Positions 52,375-60,454 of a stretch of 64,000 nt of DNA are shown here, in pieces. Each line of letters begins with the position of its first letter. Positions within the stretch are counted from its first letter, which is position 1. The notes under the pieces are model-generated. The model was not told the DNA's origin. It was given only the letters and a program-made list of their open reading frames with translations, and did not search any database. Position numbers and translations under genes: made by a program. This DNA is from Clostridium vitabionis. Its GTDB lineage: Bacteria > Bacillota > Clostridia > Lachnospirales > Lachnospiraceae. Where the stretch lies: contig NZ_JADKQA010000001.1 in assembly GCF_015351765.1 (NCBI RefSeq), positions 566,394 to 630,393 of the forward strand, given 5' to 3'.

Positions 52375-53796
52375 ATGGCAGTATCAAAACTCATCTATCG
52401 GCAGATCGACGACTATGTGGAAAAACACAAGGCTGAGATGATCAGTGATATTCTCACCCTCTGCCGTATTGACAGCGAGAAAATGCCCTACCAGATGGGA
52501 TCGCCCTTCGGTGTCGGCATCACGCAGGCGCTTTCCACGGCGTTAAATATCGCCGAGGGGTACGGCTTTACGATCAATAATTACGACAATTATGTGGGGA
52601 CCGCGGATCTCGCCCCGGACAAGGAGAAGCGGCTGGACATCCTGGCCCATCTGGACGTCGTTCCCGCGGGGGAGGGATGGACCGTCACAAAGCCATTTTC
52701 CCCTGTTGAGAAGGACGGGAGGCTCTACGGCAGGGGAACCGCCGACGACAAGGGGCCTGCCATGGCGGCGCTGCTCGCGATGCGCTGCGTGAAGGATCTC
52801 GCCATTCCGGTGAGCGGCAATGTCCGCCTGATCCTCGGAACCGACGAGGAGACAGCGAGCGTGGACATCCGCCATTATTATGAGGTGGAGGACGAGGCGC
52901 CGATGACCGTGTCCCCGGACGCGGATTTCCCGGTCATCAATGTCGAGAAGGGGCGCTATCAGCCGGTTTTCCACCGGAACTTTGAGGCGAGAAACCCGAT
53001 GCCCGGAATTCTCGGGATCAAGGCGGGAATCCGCCAGAATGTCGTCCCCGGCAGGGCATCCGCCGTGATCAGCGGCCTCGATGACAACCTTGTGCGGGAC
53101 GCCGGGAAGAAGCTGACGAAAAAGATTGGCGTCCGCTTCACGGTGACCGGCGCTGAGGGCGGCCTTGAAGTGACCGCCGAGGGGGAGACCTGCCATGCCT
53201 CGGCGCCCGCCGAGGGGAAAAACGCGCTGACCGCGCTGATCGCGCTTCTCGCGGAGCTTCCCTTTGCGGATTCGGCGCGGGTGCGGACCGTCAGGGATCT
53301 AGCAAAGCTCTTCCCCTATGAGGATATGACCGGAAAGGCGCTCGGCATCGACCTTGAGGATGAAGTTTCCGGCCGGACCACGGCGGTGCTCTCCGTCCTC
53401 GAGATGGACGAGGATGAGCTGACGTTCGGGATCGACTGCCGGGTTCCCGCCTGCGGGAACAAGCAGAACGTCGTGGAGCCGGTGAAGGCGGCTGCCGGGA
53501 AGTACGGATTTGCCTTATCCTCGGAGGATATGGTGCAGGCGCATGTGGTGAGCCCGGATTCCCGCTTTGTCCGCACGCTGCTGGATGCGTACAGGACCGT
53601 GACCGGCGAGGAGGGCTACTGCCGTTCCACCGGCGGCGGCACCTATGTGCATGACCTGAAAAATGGCGTCGCCTTCGGCGCATCCATGCCGAAGACCGAC
53701 AACCGGATGCATGCCGCGGATGAGTTCGCCGAGATCAGCGATCTCACGCAGGCGGCGAAAATCTACGCTGTGGCGATTGCCGAGCTCTGTAAATAA
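52375..53796 (+). CDS. M20 dipeptidase, PepV-like
   Basis: Zinc dipeptidase or Sapep-like enzyme of 473 residues. Metal and catalytic motifs LAHLDVVPAGEGWTV, LYGRGTADDKGPAMAAL, GTDEETASVDI and the late STGGGTYVHDLKNGVAFG. The size and the inserted lid domain fit PepV rather than the shorter M20D family gene at 37443. Cytoplasmic hydrolysis of dipeptides is likely. AGGGGGAGA site. Confidence 0.93.
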   Translation: MAVSKLIYRQIDDYVEKHKAEMISDILTLCRIDSEKMPYQMGSPFGVGITQALSTALNIAEGYGFTINNYDNYVGTADLAPDKEKRLDILAHLDVVPAGEGWTVTKPFSPVEKDGRLYGRGTADDKGPAMAALLAMRCVKDLAIPVSGNVRLILGTDEETASVDIRHYYEVEDEAPMTVSPDADFPVINVEKGRYQPVFHRNFEARNPMPGILGIKAGIRQNVVPGRASAVISGLDDNLVRDAGKKLTKKIGVRFTVTGAEGGLEVTAEGETCHASAPAEGKNALTALIALLAELPFADSARVRTVRDLAKLFPYEDMTGKALGIDLEDEVSGRTTAVLSVLEMDEDELTFGIDCRVPACGNKQNVVEPVKAAAGKYGFALSSEDMVQAHVVSPDSRFVRTLLDAYRTVTGEEGYCRSTGGGTYVHDLKNGVAFGASMPKTDNRMHAADEFAEISDLTQAAKIYAVAIAELCK

Positions 53797-53834
53797 GAGG
53801 ATTTCCCGGGAAACCGGGAAAGGAGAAGGAAAGC

Positions 53835-54974
53835 ATGGACAAAGACAGAACCTACATTGCGCCGGAGGAGGAAGAAGCCGGTTCCCTGACCGCGCGCGGC
53901 CGGATCCGCGGGGAGATTGCCGACGCGGAGCGGGTGAGAAGCCTGCAGGTCGGGAAGCTCGGTGAGGCGGTCGTTAAGAAATACCGTGGGAAATCCAGCG
54001 GCGATCCGGAGATCGATCTTCTCGTCGGCACCATCGAGGAGGCGGAAAGGCGGATGGGCTCCCTGGAGGAGCAGCTGAGCCTGCTGGACGGACGGAGGAC
54101 CTGCCCCAGGTGCGGGGCAAGTGTTCCCCTGAATTCCCAGTTCTGTTCGGTCTGCGGCGCAAAGCTCCCCCCGGCGGAAGGTCTCTCCGTGTGCCCCCGC
54201 TGCGGGAAACCGCTCCAGCCGGGAGACAAATTCTGCATTAACTGCGGATATCAGGTCCGACCTATGGCGTCCGGCGGTGGTGAGACCCCGGAGGAGGCTG
54301 CGGATGGGACCCCCCAGGCCGTGACGCCGGAAGAAACCAGGGAGCAGCCTGCGGCGCCGGAAGCTCCGGAGACAGAGCCCGCTGTGCCGGAGCCTGAGGC
54401 GGCAGCACCGGAGCCTGAGGCAGCAGCACCGGAGCCTGAGGCGGTTAAGGACGAGATCCACCCGGAGCCGGTCGGAAGGGAGGATTTCCACCCGGAACCG
54501 GTCGGGAAGGAGGACTTCCAGCCGGAGATTGTCGGGGGGAAGGATGATTACCGCCCGGAGCCGGAATTTATCGGCGCGCCGGATGTCTGCCCGGTCTGCG
54601 GGGCAATCGTCCCCTTCGGCCACGAGTTCTGCTCAAACTGCGGCTGTAAGCTGAGTGTGCCGGAGGAGGCAAAGAAGTTCCCGGGAGCACATCTCATCAT
54701 GAAGATGGGCAATGTCACCTTCCGGGTTGACCGCCCGACTTATATCATCGGAAATGACCGCGGAAATCTCCGGATCACAGACCGGCATATTTCCCGGGAA
54801 CACGCGGAGATCCAGTTCTGCAACGGGGATTTCTTCCTCAAGGACCTGAAATCCGCAGAAGGAACCTTCCTGAACGGAAACAGAATCTCGCCGGAAGCCC
54901 CGGAAAAGCTCAAGGACGGCGACCGAATCGGATTCTCGGATATCGAGGCGGTATTCCGCCTCGGGGAAGCGTAA
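53835..54974 (+). CDS. Zinc-ribbon and FHA-domain protein
   Basis: 379-residue cytoplasmic protein, unrecognised as a whole. An N-terminal coiled region is followed by two zinc ribbons (TCPRCGASVP...QFCSVCGAK and VCPRCGKPLQ...FCINCGYQ), a Pro/Glu/Ala-rich linker with short repeats (EPEAAAP three times; variants of HPEPVGREDF), a third ribbon (VCPVCGAIVP...FCSNCGCK), and a C-terminal FHA domain (IIGNDRGNLRITDRHISREH, LKSAEGTFLNG). FHA domains bind phosphothreonine, which suggests a Ser/Thr-kinase signalling role; no kinase gene is in the window. AGGAGAAGG site. Confidence 0.82.
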   Translation: MDKDRTYIAPEEEEAGSLTARGRIRGEIADAERVRSLQVGKLGEAVVKKYRGKSSGDPEIDLLVGTIEEAERRMGSLEEQLSLLDGRRTCPRCGASVPLNSQFCSVCGAKLPPAEGLSVCPRCGKPLQPGDKFCINCGYQVRPMASGGGETPEEAADGTPQAVTPEETREQPAAPEAPETEPAVPEPEAAAPEPEAAAPEPEAVKDEIHPEPVGREDFHPEPVGKEDFQPEIVGGKDDYRPEPEFIGAPDVCPVCGAIVPFGHEFCSNCGCKLSVPEEAKKFPGAHLIMKMGNVTFRVDRPTYIIGNDRGNLRITDRHISREHAEIQFCNGDFFLKDLKSAEGTFLNGNRISPEAPEKLKDGDRIGFSDIEAVFRLGEA

Positions 54975-55053
54975 AGCTGGCGAAAGGAGGACTGCCTGAC
55001 GGCAGGATGCGCTCATGCCCGCCAGCGGCGGGGATCCGCGCATAAAAACAACG

Positions 55054-55509
55054 ATGAATTGTCCATTTTGCGGCGCAGCCGACACCAGGGTCATCGACTC
55101 GAGACCCGCGGAAGACAACAGCATCCGCCGGAGACGGCAGTGCGATAAGTGTAAGAGAAGGTTTACCACCTATGAGAAACTGGAGACCATCCCCCTGATG
55201 GTCATCAAGAAGGACAGCTCGCGCGAGCCCTATGACCGGAGCAAGATCGAGGCGGGCATCCTGCGTTCCTGCCATAAGCGGCCGGTTTCCCCGAAGCAGA
55301 TTTCCGAGATGGTGGATTCCATCGAGGCGGAGATTTTCAATCGGGAGGAGAAGGAGATTCCGTCCTCCGTCATCGGCGAGCTGGTCATGAGCAAGCTCAA
55401 GGACCTCGACGAGGTGGCCTATGTCCGCTTCGCCTCCGTCTACCGCCAGTTTAAGGATGTCCAGACCTTTATGGAGGAGCTGGGGAAGATTCTCGACAAG
55501 AAAAAGTGA
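55054..55509 (+). CDS. nrdR: Transcriptional repressor NrdR
   Basis: 151-residue repressor of ribonucleotide reductase genes, sensing ATP/dATP through an ATP-cone. The zinc ribbon is [17 protein letters not shown] with [12 protein letters not shown], and the ATP-cone follows ([33 protein letters not shown]). ATG 55054 matches all family starts, but the better ribosome-like signal (CAGGATG) precedes an in-frame ATG at 55015, so a 13-residue extension is possible. Overlaps the next gene's upstream region by a few bases. Confidence 0.94.
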   Translation: MNCPFCGAADTRVIDSRPAEDNSIRRRRQCDKCKRRFTTYEKLETIPLMVIKKDSSREPYDRSKIEAGILRSCHKRPVSPKQISEMVDSIEAEIFNREEKEIPSSVIGELVMSKLKDLDEVAYVRFASVYRQFKDVQTFMEELGKILDKKK

Positions 55510-55526
55510 GACTGCGGGGAAATGCC

Positions 55527-56051
55527 ATGCTGAAATCCTTTTATCCGGATGCGTTCTGCGAGAGCGCCTATGCCATCGATTATGCCGCCCTCTACCGGTC
55601 CGGCGTGCGCGGGCTGATTTTTGACATCGACAACACGCTGGTCCCGCACGGGGCTCCGGCAGACCAGAGGGCAAAAGAGCTCTTCCGAAAGCTCCGGGAG
55701 ATGGGCTTCCACACCTGCCTTCTCTCCAACAACCGCCGTCCGCGCGTCGAATCCTTTGCCATCGGGGTCGGGGCGGAAAACTATGTCTGGAAATCCGGAA
55801 AGCCGAAGCCGTCCGCGTGCCGGAAGGCGATGGCGGCGATGGGGACATCCCCGGGATCGACGGTATTCATCGGAGACCAGCTGTTCACCGACATCTGCTG
55901 TGCCAACTGGGCGCGTGTCCGCTCCATCCTGGTGCCGCAGATCGATAAAAAAGAGGAAATCCAGATCGTCCTCAAGCGCAGGCTGGAAAAAATTGTGCTG
56001 TATTTCTGGAGAAGGGCGGAGCGCCGGGAAAATGGCGCAGAAAACAGTTGA
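55527..56051 (+). CDS. yqeG: YqeG-family HAD IIIA phosphatase
   Basis: 174-residue HAD-like phosphatase. FDIDNTLVPHGAP is motif I; LLSNNRRPRV motif II; KSGKPKPSACRKAM motif III; VFIGDQLFTDICCANWA motif IV. Relatives (YqeG) lie with yqeH and nadD in many Firmicutes and include mitochondrial phosphatidylglycerophosphate phosphatase-like enzymes; that activity is possible but not shown. ATG 55527; GTG 55506 is in frame but without a ribosome site. Confidence 0.9.
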   Translation: MLKSFYPDAFCESAYAIDYAALYRSGVRGLIFDIDNTLVPHGAPADQRAKELFRKLREMGFHTCLLSNNRRPRVESFAIGVGAENYVWKSGKPKPSACRKAMAAMGTSPGSTVFIGDQLFTDICCANWARVRSILVPQIDKKEEIQIVLKRRLEKIVLYFWRRAERRENGAENS

Positions 56052-56076
56052 AAATCGGCGGCGTTTCGATTAGAAT
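56048..56076 (+). promoter_or_regulatory. Sigma-A-type promoter for efp
   Basis: TTGAAA at 56048-56053 and TAGAAT at 56071-56076, 17-base spacer, about 55 bases before the efp ATG. Confidence 0.7.
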
Positions 56077-56131
56077 AAATTGAATAATTTTTTTCGGGAA
56101 ACGTGAGCAATATCAAGGAGGATTTAGATTT

Positions 56132-56689
56132 ATGGTTTCAGCAGGCGATTTCAGAAACGGTGTAACATTGGAGATTGACGGCGTTGTTTATCAAATTCTG
56201 GAGTTCCAGCATGTTAAGCCGGGAAAGGGCGCTGCTTTCGTAAGAACAAAGATCAAGGACGTCATCAACGGTGGCGTTGTTGAGAGAACCTTCCGCCCGA
56301 CCGAGAAGTTCCCGGTGGCGAGAATCGATAAAATTGATATGCAGTACCTTTACAAGGACGGAGACCTGTATAACTTCATGGACAACAACACCTATGAGCA
56401 GATCACGCTGAGCGAGGAGCTCTGCGGCGACGCCATGAAGTTTGTCAAGGAGAATGAGACCGTTAAGGTTCTCTCCTACAACGGCAAGGTATTCGCTGTC
56501 GAGGCACCGCTGTTCGTTGAGCTCGAAGTTACCGAGACAGAGCCCGGCCTCAAGGGCGATACCGCTACCGGAGCGACCAAGCCGGCAACCGTGGAGACAG
56601 GCGCGCAGATCATGGTTCCGCTGTTTGTCAACATCGGGGACAAGGTAAAGATCGATACACGTACCGGCGAGTATCTGTCCAGGGCTTGA
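56132..56689 (+). CDS. efp: Elongation factor P
   Basis: 185-residue factor relieving ribosome stalling at polyproline. [20 protein letters not shown] opens the KOW-like domain; [17 protein letters not shown] has the tip loop with Lys at the usual modified position; C-terminal [19 protein letters not shown] and [16 protein letters not shown] complete domain III. AAGGAGG site. A modification enzyme (YmfI, EpmA) is not visible here. Confidence 0.98.
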   Translation: MVSAGDFRNGVTLEIDGVVYQILEFQHVKPGKGAAFVRTKIKDVINGGVVERTFRPTEKFPVARIDKIDMQYLYKDGDLYNFMDNNTYEQITLSEELCGDAMKFVKENETVKVLSYNGKVFAVEAPLFVELEVTETEPGLKGDTATGATKPATVETGAQIMVPLFVNIGDKVKIDTRTGEYLSRA

Positions 56690-56712
56690 CGGAAGAACAT
56701 AATGGAGAGCAG

Positions 56713-56745
56713 GGGGAGTGCCGCGAAACAGGGCATTCCCCTTTT
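56713..56745 (+). terminator. Intrinsic terminator after efp
   Basis: GGGGAGTGCC (56713-56722) pairs with GGCATTCCCC (56732-56741) allowing G-T wobble; followed by TTTT. Confidence 0.8.
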
Positions 56746-56804
56746 CCGTTGCGGGACACGGGACGCCGGCTGGGCGGAAGCGGCCGGGTTCCGGAAAGGA
56801 TGAG

Positions 56805-57632
56805 ATGGAGGAAAAAACGGAATCGAAGAATCCGGAGGCCGGGCAGGACAGACAGGAGGCAGGAGCTCTGCCACAGGCCGGGAGGAGGCGTGGGAAAAAC
56901 GGCCATAGCCATATCCTCAGCCGCGGACGTATCCCCGGACGCAGCCGGGGATCGAAAAGCCGCGGGGAGCGCAGGGCGCCTGGCTGCCTGGTGCGTCTTG
57001 TCCTGGCGTTCATCCTTGCGGCGGTTTTCTTCGGCATCGGCTACGAGACCGGGAAAAATGCGGGGGACGGCGGGGCGAGCTTTGTCCCGGAGACCCGGAA
57101 ATATGTGGATCTCAGCGCGGTTAAGGCGCCGGACTGGATCAGCCAGGAATTTATCGACGTGAACAAATATTCCCGTCCGGGGATCAAGCTGAACCAGGTG
57201 AACAACATCGTTGTCCACTATGTGGCAAACCCCGGGACAACCGCCGAGCAGAACCGGAGCTATTTCGCGGGACTTGCCAACCAGACCGGGAGCTCGAAGA
57301 TCCACGCGAGCTGCCATTTCATCATCGGCCTTGACGGCGAGATCGTGCAGATCATCCCGATCGACGAGATGGCTTACGCATCCAACAACCGCAATTCTGA
57401 CACGATCGCGATCGAGTGCTGCCATCCCGGGGAGGACGGCAAGTTCTCGGATGCCACCTACGCGAGCCTGGTGAAGCTCTCGGCATGGCTCTGCGGGGAG
57501 CTGGATCTCACCCAGAAGGATCTGATCCGCCATTATGACGTCAACGGGAAAATCTGCCCGAAGTACTTTGTCGAGCACGAGGACGCCTGGAAAGACTTTA
57601 AGAACGATGTGAAAAAAGCCCTGAACGAATAA
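56805..57632 (+). CDS. N-acetylmuramoyl-L-alanine amidase (Amidase_2), membrane-anchored
   Basis: 275-residue protein. A long basic Arg/Gly-rich cytoplasmic N terminus (about 65 residues) precedes one membrane segment (VRLVLAFILAAVFFGIGYETG), then the Amidase_2 domain with NNIVVHYVANPG and HASCHFIIGLDGEIVQIIP (zinc His), TIAIECCHP and IRHYDVNGKICPKYF (second His, Cys/Lys). It hydrolyses the bond between MurNAc and L-Ala. ATG 56805 has a GAAAGGA site. Followed by argS after 52 bases. Confidence 0.93.
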   Translation: MEEKTESKNPEAGQDRQEAGALPQAGRRRGKNGHSHILSRGRIPGRSRGSKSRGERRAPGCLVRLVLAFILAAVFFGIGYETGKNAGDGGASFVPETRKYVDLSAVKAPDWISQEFIDVNKYSRPGIKLNQVNNIVVHYVANPGTTAEQNRSYFAGLANQTGSSKIHASCHFIIGLDGEIVQIIPIDEMAYASNNRNSDTIAIECCHPGEDGKFSDATYASLVKLSAWLCGELDLTQKDLIRHYDVNGKICPKYFVEHEDAWKDFKNDVKKALNE

Positions 57633-57684
57633 GCGGATAGAAACGCTGAACAGGAAAAGAACATTGAACGAATGAGGGGACAGC

Positions 57685-59451
57685 ATGAAAAGCATAATTG
57701 AACTGATCGCGGACGCCCTGGCGGCCGCCTTTGAGAAAGCCGGATATGACCGGAAATTTGCCATGGTGACACTGTCGAACCGGCCGGACCTTGCCGAGTA
57801 CCAGTGCAACGGCGCCATGGCCGCGGCGAAGCAGTATCACAAAAAGCCGATCGATATCGCGAGTGCGGTCGTCACAGAGGCGTCCGGAAACGCGATGTTC
57901 GGGGAGATCGGCGCAGTGATGCCGGGATTTATCAATATCCGGCTGAGCGCGCGCTTCCTGGCGGATTATGTGGAAGAGCTGCGCGGAGCGGACAAATTCG
58001 GCCTGAACACCGCGGAGAACCCGGAGACAATCATTGTGGATTTCGGCGGGGCGAATGTCGCGAAGCCGCTCCACGTCGGCCATCTCCGCTCGGCGGTCAT
58101 CGGGGAGAGCGTAAAGCGCATCTGCCGGTATATGGGACACCATGTGATCAGTGACATCCACATGGGCGACTGGGGCCTGCAGATGGGCCTCATCATCACG
58201 GAGCTCCAGGTGAGAAAGCCGGACCTGCCTTACTTTGATCCGGATTTCCGCGGGGAATATCCGAAGGAAGCACCGTTTACCATCAGCGAGCTGGAAGATA
58301 TCTATCCGACGGCGAGCAAGAAGGCGAAGGAGGACGAGGCGTTCGCCGAGCGGGCGCACGAGGCGACACTGAAGCTCCAGCAGGGCTATGCCCCTTACCG
58401 GGCGATCTGGAAGCACATTATGGCGGTCTCGATCCCGGATCTCCGGAAAAATTATGACAACCTGAATGTTTCCTTCGACCTCTGGCGCGGGGAGAGCGAC
58501 GCGGCACCGGACATGGAGCCGCTGATCGAGGATCTGGAGAAGAAAGGGCTCGCCCATGAGAGCGACGGCGCCCTGGTCGTCGATGTCGCCGAGGAGACAG
58601 ACACCCGGAAGATCCCGCCGTGCCTGGTCAGAAAGTCCGACGGCGCGGCGCTTTACGCCACCTCAGACCTCGCCACGATCGTCCAGCGTGAGCGGGAATT
58701 CCATCCGGACCGCTATATCTATGTCGTGGACAAACGCCAGGAGATGCACTTCATCCAGGTCTTCCGTGTATCGAAGAAGGCCGGCATTGTGAAGCCGGAG
58801 ACGAAGATGATTTTCCTGGGGTTCGGCACGATGAACGGAAAGGACGGCGGCCCGTTCAAGACCCGCGAGGGCGGCGTCATGCGCCTCGAGTACCTGATCC
58901 GCGACATCGACGATGCCGTGGAGAAAAAGATCCGCGAGAAGAACAAGGTGCCGGAAAATGAGATCGAGGATACCACGAAGAAGGTCGGCCTTGCGGCGAT
59001 CAAGTACGGCGATCTCTCCAACCAGGCGACGAAGGACTATGTCTTCGACGTCGACCGGTTTACCTCCTTTGAGGGCAACACCGGTCCGCATATCCAGTAT
59101 ATGGTCGTCCGCATCCGGTCGATCCTCGCGAAGTACAGGGAGCAGTTCGGAAGCCTGCCTGAGGCGGCGATCCGCCCGGCGGAGAGCGCGACAGAGAAAG
59201 GCCTCCAGCTTGTCCTGACACGCTTCGCGCAGACTGTGGAAAATGCCTTTGCCGAGACAGCGCCCCACAAGATCTGCCAGTACATGGCGGAGCTCGCCGA
59301 CGCGTTCAACGGGTTCTACCTGGAGAACAATATCCTCGGGGAAAAGGATCCGGAGAGACAGAAGGCATTCATTTCCCTGATCCGCCTGACCGCGGACGTC
59401 CTCGACGCGGCGATGAGCCTCATCGGCATCGAGGCGCCGGAGCACATGTAA
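57685..59451 (+). CDS. argS: Arginine--tRNA ligase
   Basis: Class Ia synthetase of 588 residues. The ATP motif is ANVAKPLHVGHLRSAVIGES; GGVMRLEYLIRDIDD stands at the place of KMSKS, which ArgRS often lacks. N-terminal Add-1 domain with LAEYQCNGAMAAAKQY and C-terminal anticodon-binding DALR domain (HKICQYMAELADAFNGFY). GAGGGGA site before the ATG. Its stop codon touches the ATG of the PHP gene. Confidence 0.97.
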   Translation: MKSIIELIADALAAAFEKAGYDRKFAMVTLSNRPDLAEYQCNGAMAAAKQYHKKPIDIASAVVTEASGNAMFGEIGAVMPGFINIRLSARFLADYVEELRGADKFGLNTAENPETIIVDFGGANVAKPLHVGHLRSAVIGESVKRICRYMGHHVISDIHMGDWGLQMGLIITELQVRKPDLPYFDPDFRGEYPKEAPFTISELEDIYPTASKKAKEDEAFAERAHEATLKLQQGYAPYRAIWKHIMAVSIPDLRKNYDNLNVSFDLWRGESDAAPDMEPLIEDLEKKGLAHESDGALVVDVAEETDTRKIPPCLVRKSDGAALYATSDLATIVQREREFHPDRYIYVVDKRQEMHFIQVFRVSKKAGIVKPETKMIFLGFGTMNGKDGGPFKTREGGVMRLEYLIRDIDDAVEKKIREKNKVPENEIEDTTKKVGLAAIKYGDLSNQATKDYVFDVDRFTSFEGNTGPHIQYMVVRIRSILAKYREQFGSLPEAAIRPAESATEKGLQLVLTRFAQTVENAFAETAPHKICQYMAELADAFNGFYLENNILGEKDPERQKAFISLIRLTADVLDAAMSLIGIEAPEHM

Positions 59452-60321
59452 ATGGAAAATGCAAAGTTCTGCGACCTGCATATGCACAGCAGCTGCTCGG
59501 ACGGGAGCGACAGCCCGGAGGAGCTTCTCCGGGCTGTCCGGAAAGCCGGCATCGGGATCTTTGCCCTGACCGACCATGACACATTCGACGGTGTGGGCGC
59601 GGTCGAAAAGCTGCTCGCCGGAATGGCAGATCCGCCGCGCTTTTTCCGCGGGATCGAATTTTCCTGCATCACCGGCGCAGGGAAGGTGCATATCCTCGGC
59701 TACCAGTTCGACCCGGAAAGCCGGGTGATGGCGGAGGCGGTCGCCGAAGGGCGTCGCCTCAGGGAAATCAAGTTTGAAAGGCGCCTTGCCCATCTGGAAA
59801 AGTGGCATGGTATCCGCTTCACCGCGGAGGAGATGGCGTACCTTAAGGCGCAGAAAAGCGTCGGGAAGCCGCACCTCGCCCGGCTTCTGGTCAGGAGGGG
59901 ACTTGCTCCGGATATTTCCGGGGCGATCCGCGACTATCTCGACGACCATGGCGGGAAGGACGGGACAGACGCGAGAATTCCCGTGGCGATGGCGATCCGG
60001 GCGATCCTGGATGCCGGCGGGCTCCCGGTGTGGGCGCACCCGCTCGGCGGGGAGGGGGAGAAGCATCTCACCTCCGCGGAATTTGAGGGGTGCCTGCGTG
60101 AGCTCACCGCCGCCGGGATCCGCGGCCTCGAGTGCTACTATTCCCGCTATACGGCGGAGGAGGAAGCCTTCCTCGAGGAGATGGCGGACCGGCACGGCCT
60201 CTGCCGCAGCGGGGGCAGCGATTACCACGGGAAAAACAAGGACATTCCTCCGGGGATGCTCCGTGAGGACAATTTGACGATTCCGTTACAAAAAATTACA
60301 ATATTGCGACATCTCATCTAA
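59452..60321 (+). CDS. PHP-domain phosphoesterase, nucleoside bisphosphate phosphatase-like
   Basis: 289-residue metal-dependent PHP phosphoesterase. CDLHMHSSCSDGSDSPEEL, FALTDHDTFDGVGA, GIEFSC and the C-terminal GGSDYHGKNKD supply the metal-binding residues; the internal domain (ILGYQFD, KPHLARLLVRRG) matches the YciV/RNase AM-like type that hydrolyses 3',5'-nucleotides. ATG follows the argS stop with no gap and the ribosome site would lie in the last argS codons, so it is translated with argS. Ends in a strong terminator. Confidence 0.92.
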   Translation: MENAKFCDLHMHSSCSDGSDSPEELLRAVRKAGIGIFALTDHDTFDGVGAVEKLLAGMADPPRFFRGIEFSCITGAGKVHILGYQFDPESRVMAEAVAEGRRLREIKFERRLAHLEKWHGIRFTAEEMAYLKAQKSVGKPHLARLLVRRGLAPDISGAIRDYLDDHGGKDGTDARIPVAMAIRAILDAGGLPVWAHPLGGEGEKHLTSAEFEGCLRELTAAGIRGLECYYSRYTAEEEAFLEEMADRHGLCRSGGSDYHGKNKDIPPGMLREDNLTIPLQKITILRHLI

Positions 60322-60324
60322 ATG

Positions 60325-60377
60325 GCGCCGCCCTGTGCTATACTTTGGAGGTAACCTCCGGCCGGGGCGGCGCTTTT
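60325..60377 (+). terminator. Intrinsic terminator after argS-PHP
   Basis: GCGCCGCCC (60325-60333) and GGGCGGCGC (60365-60373), 9-bp perfect stem with an internal GGAGGT/ACCTCC hairpin in the loop, then TTTT. Confidence 0.88.
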
Positions 60378-60385
60378 CCGCTTAA

Positions 60386-60420
60386 GCAGAGCACTTAGCA
60401 TGCGCGAGCCAAGCGGGCGC
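60386..60420 (+). repeat. Dispersed repeat, copy 2
   Basis: GCAGAGCACTTA, GCGCGAGCC and AGCGGGCGC in order, matching the complement of 49222-49265 with few differences. Lies between the terminator and the carboxypeptidase gene. Confidence 0.65.
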
Positions 60421-60454
60421 AGGATCCGCAAACCGGCCGCTCACGGACGAATCG

